This document shows positions 24,975 through 32,526 of a stretch of DNA of 38,743 nt, piece by piece. Source of the DNA: Acidobacteriota bacterium (GTDB taxonomy: Bacteria; Acidobacteriota; Vicinamibacteria; Vicinamibacterales; UBA823); the NCBI GenBank assembly GCA_002730735.1, contig PCAU01000002.1, positions 1-38,743 on the forward strand. Direction: 5' to 3'. The position numbers and the translations under genes were made by a program. The notes below the pieces were generated by a model that was given only the letters and a program-made list of their open reading frames with translations, made no database searches and had not been told where the DNA came from. Positions within the stretch are counted from its first letter, which is position 1; each line of letters opens with the position of its first letter.

Positions 24975-25100
24975 AAGGTGGATACTTAACTCTCGTCTTC
25001 GAGTTGTCAGCAAGCAACTAGTGTCACCCGCCGCCGACACAGGGCATCGAACCGTGTCTCGGTGTCCCGGTTGGAGGTCCTCAGCAACCGTTTCAGATTC
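24975..25100 (-). other. thrS leader with competing short hairpins
   Basis: The 126 bases between tRNA-Val and thrS contain GACAC (25036-25040), which could pair with any of three GTGTC copies (25021-25025, 25054-25058, 25062-25066). There is also a small AACTC/GAGTT hairpin close to the start codon. This permits alternative folds, as in autoregulated thrS leaders. However, no T-box, no tRNA-Thr anticodon mimic and no terminator can be named, so regulation here is only a possibility. Confidence 0.25.
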
Positions 25101-25177
25101 TGGTAGGCACGGGCGGACTCGAACCGCCGACCTCCTGCATGTCAAGCAGGCGCTCTAACCAACTGAGCTACGCGCCT
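25101..25177 (-). tRNA. tRNA-Val (anticodon GAC)
   Basis: A full cloverleaf is visible. The acceptor AGGCGCG pairs with CGTGCCT (one G-U), the D-arm holds TAGCTCAGTTGGTTAGAGC, the anticodon stem CCTGC/GCAGG has loop TTGACAT (anticodon GAC), and the T-arm is GGCGGTTCGAGTCCGCC. The CCA end is encoded (25103-25101). It reads GUC and GUU valine codons. It stands at the head of the thrS operon on the same strand. Confidence 0.96.
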
Positions 25178-25211
25178 ATGCCTTGAAAACACGGGCCTTA
25201 CAGAAACGGCA

Positions 25212-25241
25212 AGTATAGCAACGTGGTTTCTGGGGAGTCAA
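25212..25241 (-). promoter_or_regulatory. Promoter of tRNA-Val and probably thrS
   Basis: TTGACT (25241-25236), 18 bases, then TATACT (25217-25212) is a good sigma-70 promoter. Its start near 25205 lies about 28 bases before the mature tRNA 5' end. No other promoter is obvious before thrS, so the tRNA and the long translation operon may share this one. The -35 lies inside a perfect palindrome. Confidence 0.65.
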
Positions 25242-25256
25242 CGAAACACGTTGACT
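25236..25256. repeat. Perfect palindrome over the tRNA-Val/thrS -35 box
   Basis: AGTCAACG (25236-25243) and CGTTGACT (25249-25256) form a perfect 8-5-8 inverted repeat. One arm is the -35 of the minus-strand promoter. The other gives an identical TTGACT on the plus strand, facing the outer-membrane gene at 25386, though no matching -10 is seen there. It could be an operator controlling the divergent pair. Confidence 0.4.
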
Positions 25257-25385
25257 TTCGCGGCTCTTCCACGGTTACGTGTTGGGCGGGAAGAAAAAAG
25301 ACTTTCTCAAACATATCGCTTTAGTGACATCATGCGGTTAGCTGGTCGTTCGCCGTAGGTATTTTCTGTTGAGTCCTTTCGTAAC

Positions 25386-26750
25386 ATGACTTCCGACTTG
25401 TCTGGTCCCAAGGCTTATCCTGTACCGAGACTCCGCCGCCGGTGTGGGCGCCTGGCCAGCGTCTTAACTGCATTCTGGGTCGGCTTAGGTGCCAGTGCAC
25501 AAGCGGGTCAGTCTCAGCCCGCTGCCACGGAGTCAGGGGTAGAGGCGTTACGTGTCTATCTTGACTGCGATCGTCGTAGTTGCGACCTTGATTATCTTAG
25601 GCAGGAAATCACCTTCGTCAATTACGTGCGCGATCGGCGCGATGCTCAGGTACATGTTCTCGTCACACGTGAGAGAACTGCTGCCGGCGGGCAGGCCTTC
25701 ACGCTGGATTTCTTCGGTTTAGAAGAGTTTTTGGGACATGACGACCAGTTGATGTTCTTTACGACACAAGACGATACTGATGATTCCGAGCGCAGAGGGT
25801 TCTCGCAGATATTTCAGATGGGCTTGATGCGCTATGCAGCCCGAACACCACTCGCTGATCGAATTATGATTTCGCACCGAGACTTGTCCGATGCGACGCA
25901 GGAGCTCAGTGCACAACCTGAGGATGACCCGTGGAATTTCTGGGTATTCCGAGCTCGTTTCAATACCCAACTTGAAGGCGAGGACCTCGAGACAGCGAAA
26001 GAGTTCGGCGGGTCACTTTCGGCAAACCGGACGACTGATGGATGGAAGATCAACCTTGGGATAAACGTGGATTATGAAGAAGATGCGTTCACTTTGAGCG
26101 ACGGACGTGAGTTGACGGACGTCAGCCGGAACAACGCTTTCACAACGCGGTTCATTAAGACGGTCGGTGAGCATATGGGGGTCGGGTTTGGCGGGTCAGC
26201 GGTGACGACGACCTTTCGCAATCAGGACCTGACGTGGCGGGTCGCCCCGGCGTTTCAGTTCAACTTCTTTCCATACTCCGAATCAACGCGACGTGAGCTG
26301 ACAGCAACGTATTCGGTTGGCTACAACAATTTTGACTACACCGAATTGACAATCTTCGACAAGCTTGAGGAAGCTCGTGTCAATCACGGTTTACGTTTCT
26401 CACTGGATACTAACCAGCCGTGGGGTGACGCAGGTGTGAGCTATGAGTTCTCCCAGTTTCTGGACGAAATGAGCCAGTCGCGTCAGGTGCTCTTCGGTAA
26501 CGTAGAGTATCGATTGTTCCGCGGGTTCTTTATTAACGTCTTTGGTACCCTGTCACGTGTGCGCGACCAAATCTTCCTGAAGCGGGGTGGAACGACGGAT
26601 GAACGGATTCTTCTCCGCCGGCGAGAACTAGCGACCGACCACGAGTATCGCATCCGGATCGGCTTTACCTACGCGTTCGGGTCTATCTATAACAATGTTG
26701 TAAATTCTAGGTTCGACGGGGCGAGTGGCGGGTTCATTCGAATGTTCTAA
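25386..26750 (+). CDS. Conserved outer-membrane beta-barrel protein of unknown function
   Basis: This 454-residue protein has a basic N-terminus and a signal peptide (about residues 22-39, ending GASAQA). A soluble domain follows (about 50-190), with VYLDCDRRSCDLDYLRQEI, FVNYVRDRRDAQVHVLVT and a region ending in GLMRYA. From about residue 195 to the end come alternating hydrophobic strands and Asp/Asn-rich turns, closing with Phe, as in outer-membrane barrels of about 12 strands. I recognise the N-terminal pattern (paired Cys, then VNYVRDR and VHVLVT) as recurring in uncharacterised proteins of Acidobacteriota and related phyla, but no function is known to me. It is a single gene, convergent with the S41-like gene 14 bases downstream. 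Confidence 0.75.
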   Translation: MTSDLSGPKAYPVPRLRRRCGRLASVLTAFWVGLGASAQAGQSQPAATESGVEALRVYLDCDRRSCDLDYLRQEITFVNYVRDRRDAQVHVLVTRERTAAGGQAFTLDFFGLEEFLGHDDQLMFFTTQDDTDDSERRGFSQIFQMGLMRYAARTPLADRIMISHRDLSDATQELSAQPEDDPWNFWVFRARFNTQLEGEDLETAKEFGGSLSANRTTDGWKINLGINVDYEEDAFTLSDGRELTDVSRNNAFTTRFIKTVGEHMGVGFGGSAVTTTFRNQDLTWRVAPAFQFNFFPYSESTRRELTATYSVGYNNFDYTELTIFDKLEEARVNHGLRFSLDTNQPWGDAGVSYEFSQFLDEMSQSRQVLFGNVEYRLFRGFFINVFGTLSRVRDQIFLKRGGTTDERILLRRRELATDHEYRIRIGFTYAFGSIYNNVVNSRFDGASGGFIRMF

Positions 26751-26764
26751 CTCCCCGCCGGTCC

Positions 26765-27943
26765 TTATGTAGCACGGTCGTCCGCGAGCTGTTCTAGCGC
26801 TTTTTCGAGAACTGGGTCGACATCCGGTGGAACGGCGCCAAGAACGAAGGAGGGCTCGGCAACAGCCACTGATGGTTCCAGGCCTTGTTGATGTAGGGGC
26901 TCACCCGTGCCGGTCAGATACTTGGCCGAGTACAGCCATAGTCCAGTGCCGTCGACTAATTTGATGAGACGTTGCTCGGCGACCCTGCCAAGGGTGCGTC
27001 CACCGATGAGCTCAGCCCTGCCGTTGGTAGTGAGAGCCGACGCGAACAACTCAGCCGCACCCGATGTTCCGGCTCCAATGAGGATCACCGTGGGCAACCC
27101 GATGCTGCCGTCCCCAACTTGGGCAACCGTGAGATCTTGGGGTTCTCCTCGACGCTGGCGGATTGCCAAGGTTCCCGAGCCGACAAACAGACGCGCAGCT
27201 TCTAGCCCGTGATTGAAGTTTCCATCCGCTGTGCCACGGAGATCAATGATGAGTTGACGTGCACCGGCCCCTGTAAGCGAGTCAACTTCTGAGACGATAT
27301 CTTCGGCAATCCCCCTATCGAACGCGATGAGACGGAGATAGCCGATGTCAGCCGCCGCAAGCCGGCTTCTGACGATTGACGAGCTGACCGGAGTTCTCTC
27401 AAGCACAATCTCTTGGGGTTCCGCGGCGTTACCTCGAATCACAGTCAGAGTCACGGTTGAGCCAACCGAGCCTCGCAAGAGACGGTTCCCCTCAAAAATT
27501 GACATATTACGGGTGGACTCACCGTCAATGGCCCGGATGTAATCACCTGGGCGGAGACCGGCGACCGCCGCCGTCGACTCGTCCCTCGCCGACAGCACTC
27601 TGAGGTAATACTGGCGGGTGAGTGTGATGCCCGTTTGCCCCTTGGGCAAAGGGGTATCACTCTCGAGTGCCGCAACGTCATCCTGCGTCAAAAAGGTGCT
27701 TTCGGCGTCGAGACCCTCGGCAAGTCCTCGCATAGCACCAGTCATAACGCGGTCAATATCGACTTCTTCAACGTAGCTGTTGAGGATCAACGACACGACG
27801 TCTTCGAAAATCCGTAGTGGGCGATACCTATCTTCCTGTGCAGAGGTGCGGCTGACATACCCACCCAGGACCACGAACGCCAGTATTGGTGCTGACAACC
27901 ATAACGCCAGAAGACGTGTGCGACGACTCATCGTAAAACTCAT
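26765..27943 (-). CDS. S41/CtpA-family PDZ protein with both catalytic residues replaced (probable pseudoprotease)
   Basis: This 392-residue protein has an N-terminal transmembrane or signal segment (about residues 11-35), a helical cap, a PDZ domain (about 98-170, with GLRPGDYIRAIDG) and an S41 tail-protease core (about 195-365). In active enzymes the motif N-x-G-S-A-S-A-S-E supplies the Ser nucleophile, and T-F-G-K-G supplies the Lys, 25 residues later in E. coli Prc. Here the matching segments are GAGTSGAAE (290-298) and TLGRVAEQ (317-324). The nucleophile position is Gly295 and the lysine position is Arg320, exactly 25 apart. Catalysis by the usual dyad is therefore unlikely, although Ser294 is adjacent. 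It may bind C-terminal tails as a scaffold or adaptor in the periplasm. The gene diverges from ruvX. Confidence 0.82.
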   Translation of the reverse strand: MSFTMSRRTRLLALWLSAPILAFVVLGGYVSRTSAQEDRYRPLRIFEDVVSLILNSYVEEVDIDRVMTGAMRGLAEGLDAESTFLTQDDVAALESDTPLPKGQTGITLTRQYYLRVLSARDESTAAVAGLRPGDYIRAIDGESTRNMSIFEGNRLLRGSVGSTVTLTVIRGNAAEPQEIVLERTPVSSSIVRSRLAAADIGYLRLIAFDRGIAEDIVSEVDSLTGAGARQLIIDLRGTADGNFNHGLEAARLFVGSGTLAIRQRRGEPQDLTVAQVGDGSIGLPTVILIGAGTSGAAELFASALTTNGRAELIGGRTLGRVAEQRLIKLVDGTGLWLYSAKYLTGTGEPLHQQGLEPSVAVAEPSFVLGAVPPDVDPVLEKALEQLADDRAT

Positions 27944-27947
27944 TTTA

Positions 27948-27976
27948 GCGGATCAATCAGGTTATCGTCGATCCGC
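27948..27976. repeat. Inverted repeat between the divergent S41-like gene and ruvX
   Basis: GCGGATC (27948-27954) and GATCCGC (27970-27976) form a seven-pair stem with a 15-base loop, flanked by TTTT on both sides. It lies in the leader of the S41-like gene, so it may be an operator or a leader hairpin. As a plus-strand terminator it would have no gene to serve. Confidence 0.3.
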
Positions 27977-28043
27977 CTTTTGTAATGGCCATTGGACTTT
28001 GGCCTGTAATCCCTGTATCGAGAGGTCAGTGGACAGCGTGGCA

Positions 28044-28502
28044 ATGCGCAGCTACGCTAGAAGGGTGAGACTGCTCGGGCTCGACTTCGGCAATAAACGC
28101 GTGGGTCTCGCGGTCAGTGACGCGTCAGGCACATTGGCGCGCCCTCTGCGGACGATCACCCGAACCAGTTCCCTCGACAATCTTATAAGGGTATTGGTGG
28201 ATGAAATTCGTGATTTACAGACTGATCCGGATGGGCTCGGTGGTGTCGTGATCGGGTTGCCGAGGCATCTTGATGGCAGTGCAAGTGAGCAGACGGCCCG
28301 GGTCCGTGCGTTCGCCGATCGGTTACGAAGCGAAATCGATTTACCACTGACCTTTCAAGATGAGCGCCTGAGTAGTCGGGAAGCTGAGGCCCGTCTAGCT
28401 TTGCGTGAGCGCGATTGGCGCCTCCGCAAGAAGTCCATTGATGCCGCCGCCGCCGCGGTTATATTGCAGGACCACCTCGACCAAGTGAATTCTTGTGACT
28501 GA
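28044..28502 (+). CDS. ruvX: RuvX/YqgF-family RNase H-fold nuclease (16S rRNA processing or Holliday junction resolvase-like)
   Basis: This 152-residue cytoplasmic protein has the RuvX core: LLGLDFGNKRVGLAVSD (first catalytic Asp), GGVVIGLPRHLDGS, FQDERLSSREAE and the C-terminal KKSIDAAAAAVILQDHLD with the last acidic residues. YqgF proteins act in maturation of the 16S rRNA 5' end in E. coli and can resolve Holliday junctions in other species. The ATG at 28044 is given; a GTG at 28065 (VRLLGLDFG) matches the usual family start but has its purine stretch touching the start codon. The 3' end overlaps mltG by eight bases, which is the common ruvX-mltG pairing. Confidence 0.9.
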   Translation: MRSYARRVRLLGLDFGNKRVGLAVSDASGTLARPLRTITRTSSLDNLIRVLVDEIRDLQTDPDGLGGVVIGLPRHLDGSASEQTARVRAFADRLRSEIDLPLTFQDERLSSREAEARLALRERDWRLRKKSIDAAAAAVILQDHLDQVNSCD

Positions 28503-29541
28503 GGGCATGACTCTTCACCGAATAGCACTCGGCGGTCTAGTGGTTTTAGTGTTGGGAGTCGCTGTTGCCGGAGTGGCTACTATGCGGCTGGTAGCCCGTT
28601 GGGAAGCTCCTTATCGTGGATTTCCAACTGCTGAGGTATTCGTCCAGATTATGCCAGGTTCTGGTGCCTTAGCCATTGGCGGCCAGTTGGTTGAGTCTGG
28701 TGTGGTCCAAGACGAATGGGCATTCCGATACGCCTTGTGGAAGACGAACTTGGGTCGGGGGCTGAAAGCGGGTGAGTACCGATTTGACCAGCCACTGTCG
28801 GTGTCTCAAGTCGTGAGCAAAATCGAACGCGGTGATGTGCATCTCCGACCTCTCATGTTTCCGGAGGGGCTAACCGTTCCGGCGATGGCGTCGATCTTTG
28901 GGAGGAGCGACTTTGGAACTGCTGAGGAATTTCTCGCAGCGAGTCAACGTGTCGAATTGATTGCCGCGCTCGACCCAGAGGCTTCTGACCTTGAAGGATA
29001 CCTGTTTCCCGACACTTACTTGTTGCCGCGCACAATTACGGCCGATCAACTAGTTGAGAGAATGGTCGTCCGTTTCAGGCAGGCGTTCGGTGAGCCACTA
29101 TTACAACAGCCGGGCGAGGCAGGTCTCAGCATGCGGGAGGTAGTAACGTTGGCGTCTCTAATCGAGCGTGAAACCGCCCTAGCCGAGGAGCGCCCCGTAG
29201 TCAGTGCTGTCTACCTGAACCGGCTGAAGATCGGCATTGCGCTCCGATGTGACCCAACCGTGATCTATGCGCTTGAGCGCGCTGGTTTGTACGAAGGCAA
29301 TCTCACGCGAGAGAATCTCACCTATGATTCCCCCTACAACACGTATCTCTATTCTGGTTTACCTCCTGGACCGATTGCCGCCCCAGGCCTTGCGTCACTT
29401 GAAGCGGCCGTGAAGCCGGCAGACGTGGGCTACCTGTATTTCGTTAGTAGGAACGATGGTTCGCATGTCTTTGCGTCTTCACTACGTGAACACAACCGCA
29501 ACGTCCGTGAATACCAGATTCAATTTTTCCGTGAGCGGTAA
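28495..29541 (+). CDS. mltG: Endolytic murein transglycosylase MltG
   Basis: This 348-residue inner-membrane protein has one N-terminal transmembrane helix (about residues 9-32), a LysM-like region and the YceG catalytic domain. The motif TLASLIERET contains the catalytic Glu224. It is followed by VSAVYLNRLKIGIALRCDPTVIYAL, SPYNTYLYSGLPPGPI and the C-terminal YFVSRNDGSHVF and EHNRNVREYQ. MltG cuts nascent glycan strands and sets their length. The GTG start overlaps the ruvX stop; an ATG twelve bases further on is an alternative. The convergent nadK gene ends 44 bases downstream with no visible terminator. Confidence 0.93.
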   Translation: MTEGMTLHRIALGGLVVLVLGVAVAGVATMRLVARWEAPYRGFPTAEVFVQIMPGSGALAIGGQLVESGVVQDEWAFRYALWKTNLGRGLKAGEYRFDQPLSVSQVVSKIERGDVHLRPLMFPEGLTVPAMASIFGRSDFGTAEEFLAASQRVELIAALDPEASDLEGYLFPDTYLLPRTITADQLVERMVVRFRQAFGEPLLQQPGEAGLSMREVVTLASLIERETALAEERPVVSAVYLNRLKIGIALRCDPTVIYALERAGLYEGNLTRENLTYDSPYNTYLYSGLPPGPIAAPGLASLEAAVKPADVGYLYFVSRNDGSHVFASSLREHNRNVREYQIQFFRER

Positions 29542-29585
29542 ACTCAATGTCGTTAGTCTAGTGGAGAGTCCCTGGAGCGTAACCG

Positions 29586-30491
29586 TCAACGTTCGGCCCA
29601 TTTAAGTTTTTCGCGAAGCACAGCGAAATAGCTTCGTGATGTCGCTCTGAACAGTTGTAGTGGCTGTTCTGATGACGACACACTTACGATGTCGTCACAC
29701 GCCAAAGGTACGCCGGACTGACCGTCAAACGAAACGATGATCTGATTATCGTCACAGTTCGAGATCGGCTGAATACGGATGTCTGAGCTAGCCGGGACGA
29801 TAATTGGACGGTTCGTAAGGGTGTGTGGCGCGATAGGTGTAATCACAAGCGCTTCTACGACTGGATGCACGATCGGTCCACCTGCTGCCAGGTTGTAGGC
29901 TGTCGACCCCGTTGGGCTAGCCACGATTAAACCGTCGGCCTTGAACTCAGCGACGAACTGTGAGCCGACCGATACCGACAGGTCGATGATTGGTGACGTA
30001 GCGTTCCTCGTGAGTGTCACGTCGTTCAGGGCGACGCGGTCGGCGATGACCTGCTCGTCCCGGCGTACCACGGCCCTTAGCATCCGCCTTTGATCGAGAC
30101 TCACTGATCCATTGATCGCGTTTTCAAGTGCCGGGAACAACTCCGCAAGTGTGATCTCAGTGAGGAAGCCGAGGCTACCAAAGTTCACACCGAGTAGCGG
30201 GACATCCACGCCATGTTGCGCAATACGATCACCCATGGCGAGCAGGGTTCCGTCCCCACCTAGGACGAGAATCATGTCAACTGCAGCTGGCATCTCATCC
30301 CGGCTACAGGTAGTTACCTGATTAGTCAGACTAGACAACGTCGCAGTCTCGGTTTCGAAGACACCCGTCAAGCTTCTGGCGTTAAGCCACTCGCTTAACT
30401 CGACCAGAGTGCCGGCAGCTTCCTGTAGCCCAGATTTAGCAACGACCCCGACGCGCTTAATTGCCCTTGTGTGATGGTGAACGGCAGTCAT
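29586..30491 (-). CDS. nadK: NAD kinase
   Basis: This 301-residue cytoplasmic enzyme phosphorylates NAD to NADP. The motif LGGDGTLL (GGDGT at 78-82, phosphate donor site), LGVNFGSLGFLTE, ALNDVTL and the NAD-binding DGLIVASPTGSTAYNLAAGGPIVHP are all intact. The ATG overlaps the tlyA stop by four bases, so this is the last gene of the minus-strand run that begins with ymdB. The tlyA-nadK pair is a frequent bacterial arrangement. Confidence 0.95.
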   Translation of the reverse strand: MTAVHHHTRAIKRVGVVAKSGLQEAAGTLVELSEWLNARSLTGVFETETATLSSLTNQVTTCSRDEMPAAVDMILVLGGDGTLLAMGDRIAQHGVDVPLLGVNFGSLGFLTEITLAELFPALENAINGSVSLDQRRMLRAVVRRDEQVIADRVALNDVTLTRNATSPIIDLSVSVGSQFVAEFKADGLIVASPTGSTAYNLAAGGPIVHPVVEALVITPIAPHTLTNRPIIVPASSDIRIQPISNCDDNQIIVSFDGQSGVPLACDDIVSVSSSEQPLQLFRATSRSYFAVLREKLKWAER

Positions 30492-31255
30492 GCCGTGTCC
30501 TCATGATGGCGCAAGTGAAGGAAGAACTCGCGATTGCCCTCAGTGCCAGTAATCGGTGATTCAATTGTACCCACCACCTTCAATCCTACCCGATCCACCG
30601 TAGTGCTGACCCGCTTGACGGCACGTAAGTGCACTACTGGGTTCTTGACGAGACCTCCTTTGCCGATCTCCGAACGGTTAGCTTCGAATTGTGGTTTGAC
30701 CAGTAGGAGGATGTTGCCACCCGGGCGTAAACGCGGAGGTAGCGCTGGGACAATTAATGTGAGCGAAATAAATGCGACATCGACCGTCACGAGATCGAAG
30801 TCTGTGAGACCCGGCGGCCAAGGCACAGCCTCGAGTGACCGAGCGTTGACGCGGTCGAGAACAGTGACCCGTGGGTCCTGACGAAGCGACCAGGCGAGCT
30901 GTCCGCGGCCAACGTCGAGGGCTACGACCCGCCGTGCTCCTGCACGGAGGAGAACGTCCGTAAAACCACCGGTTGAGGCGCCAATATCAAGCGCATCACG
31001 GTTGCTCGCTGATACGCCTAGCTGGGCGATCGCGTGAGCGAGTTTAATCCCACCCCGGCTGACATACGGATGATCTGGTTTGATTAATGTAATGTCGGCG
31101 TCGGTTGAAAGCATTGTGCCGGCTTTGGCCGCGACGCCGTTGTCTAGGCGGACCTGCCCGGCCAGAATCATAGAGCGTGCTCGTGTGCGAGAGGTAGCGA
31201 GGCCGCGGTCGACGAGAAGTGTATCCAGACGACGCTTCTGTTGTGCAGCGGTCAT
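30488..31255 (-). CDS. tlyA: TlyA-family rRNA 2'-O-methyltransferase
   Basis: This 255-residue protein has an N-terminal S4 RNA-binding domain (about residues 8-65, RRLDTLLVDRGLATSRTRA) followed by an FtsJ/RrmJ-type methyltransferase fold. The SAM site is ALDIGASTGGFTDVLLRAGA. Core residues are seen in RGGIKLAHA, VTVDVAFISL and LLLVKPQFEA. In mycobacteria, TlyA methylates ribose positions on 16S and/or 23S rRNA; the family is also labelled hemolysin A, which is probably misleading. It follows ispA by 49 bases and overlaps nadK. Confidence 0.9.
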   Translation of the reverse strand: MTAAQQKRRLDTLLVDRGLATSRTRARSMILAGQVRLDNGVAAKAGTMLSTDADITLIKPDHPYVSRGGIKLAHAIAQLGVSASNRDALDIGASTGGFTDVLLRAGARRVVALDVGRGQLAWSLRQDPRVTVLDRVNARSLEAVPWPPGLTDFDLVTVDVAFISLTLIVPALPPRLRPGGNILLLVKPQFEANRSEIGKGGLVKNPVVHLRAVKRVSTTVDRVGLKVVGTIESPITGTEGNREFFLHLRHHEDTA

Positions 31256-31304
31256 GTGACGACCGTTTCAGTTGATGCCATGGCCAGCGTGATGGGCCCG
31301 TACA

Positions 31305-32255
31305 TTAGCGGGTTCGAGAAACCACCCAATCGACTATCTGCGTGAGCCGGCTTTCGAGGCCCGTCTCTCGCAATGCATCTCGTGCGCGGTTCGCTGCTTC
31401 AGCGGCGTGATTTCGAGATGCCTCCACACCATAGAGCGATGGGTAGGTTGGCTTTCCGGCTGCTGCATCTTTCCCGGCCGTCTTGCCAAGGTCAAGTGCT
31501 GCGCCCTCAACGTCAAGGATGTCGTCGACAATCTGGAACGCCAGACCCAAATTCTGTGCGTAAATGCGAATCGCGTTCACCGCCGCATCACTTCCCCCTG
31601 CGATAATCGCTCCGGAGACGGCCGCTGCTTTGATGAGTGCTCCTGTTTTCCGCTCGTGCATATCCAGAAGTGCAGCAGCATCAAGTTGCGTGGTTGGACC
31701 ACTGGCTAGCTGTTTGTTGAGACCGCTAGCCTCAAGGTCAATTGCTTGTCCGCCCACCATGCCAGCGGCACCAGCAGCTTCGGCGACGGCCCCAATGGCT
31801 CGAAGGCGCCGTCCCATAGCTTCCGCGTCCTCGCGGCTTCCCGTCTTTGCCATTATGGTAAACGCTTCGGTCAAAAGGCCGTCGCCAGACAGGATGGCCA
31901 GACCATCACCAAAAATGACGTGCGCCGTCGGTCGGCCACGACGTAATGTGTCGTTATCCATGGCCGGTAGGTCGTCGTGCACTAGTGAATAGGTATGTAT
32001 CAACTCGATAGCGCAAGCAAACGGCAATGCCAGTGCCCGAGAGGACCCCATAGCAGAAGTTGAGTCAATCGCATCTGCTGCTGCGAGCGTTAGGACCGGA
32101 CGAAAGCGCTTGCCACCTGCTGTGACGCTATAGCGCATCGCCTTAGCGATGGTGGATGGACATCCTGGAGCTGAGGGCAGTAAGGTTTCCAGTGCCTCGT
32201 CTACATCAGCCTTGCAGGCGGAAAAATATTCGGTGAGGTCTGAAAGTGGAGTCAC
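31305..32255 (-). CDS. ispA: Short-chain isoprenyl diphosphate synthase (farnesyl/geranylgeranyl type)
   Basis: This 316-residue all-helical trans-prenyltransferase condenses isopentenyl diphosphate with allylic diphosphates. The first Asp-rich motif is DDLPAMD (94-100), with the two-residue insertion typical of bacterial farnesyl synthases. The second is DDILD (244-248). The GGKRFRP segment near residue 47 binds the diphosphate. Product length (C15 or C20) cannot be settled by eye. The GTG start overlaps the xseB stop by four bases; xseB-ispA is a common pair. Confidence 0.9.
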   Translation of the reverse strand: MTPLSDLTEYFSACKADVDEALETLLPSAPGCPSTIAKAMRYSVTAGGKRFRPVLTLAAADAIDSTSAMGSSRALALPFACAIELIHTYSLVHDDLPAMDNDTLRRGRPTAHVIFGDGLAILSGDGLLTEAFTIMAKTGSREDAEAMGRRLRAIGAVAEAAGAAGMVGGQAIDLEASGLNKQLASGPTTQLDAAALLDMHERKTGALIKAAAVSGAIIAGGSDAAVNAIRIYAQNLGLAFQIVDDILDVEGAALDLGKTAGKDAAAGKPTYPSLYGVEASRNHAAEAANRARDALRETGLESRLTQIVDWVVSRTR

Positions 32256-32515
32256 TGGGCAGGCTCGTCCGCGTCTGAATCAGGAGTATTCAGCGAATCA
32301 GTCGCATCGCTTAACTCGCCTTGCTCGTTCAGCACCTCGATTTTTTTTTCGGCTTCCTCAAGCCGTTGATGACAAAACCGAGAGAGTTGAACGCCACGCT
32401 CGAATAGCTCAAGAGACTTGTCGAGCGACAGGTCGCCCTCTTCCAATGTGCTTACAATCGTTTCCAGCTCGCTAATGGCCGATTCGAAATCCTTAATCTT
32501 GGTCTTGCTACTCAT
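32252..32515 (-). CDS. xseB: Exodeoxyribonuclease VII small subunit
   Basis: This 87-residue protein has the classic XseB pattern FESAISELETIVSTLEEGDLSLDKSLELFERGVQLSRFCHQRLEEAEKKI, a helical hairpin. Several copies coat the long helices of XseA in the single-strand-specific exonuclease. The acidic tail from about residue 65 is not conserved. It follows xseA by 11 bases. Confidence 0.93.
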   Translation of the reverse strand: MSSKTKIKDFESAISELETIVSTLEEGDLSLDKSLELFERGVQLSRFCHQRLEEAEKKIEVLNEQGELSDATDSLNTPDSDADEPAQ

Positions 32516-32526
32516 AATTTACCCGT

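Noticed and set aside
24975-25100. T-box riboswitch before thrS
   Set aside because: No T-box sequence, specifier stem or terminator/antiterminator pair is visible.
24975-25145. N-terminal extension of ThrRS from an upstream start
   Set aside because: It would run through the tRNA-Val gene; the family start is the ATG at 24974.
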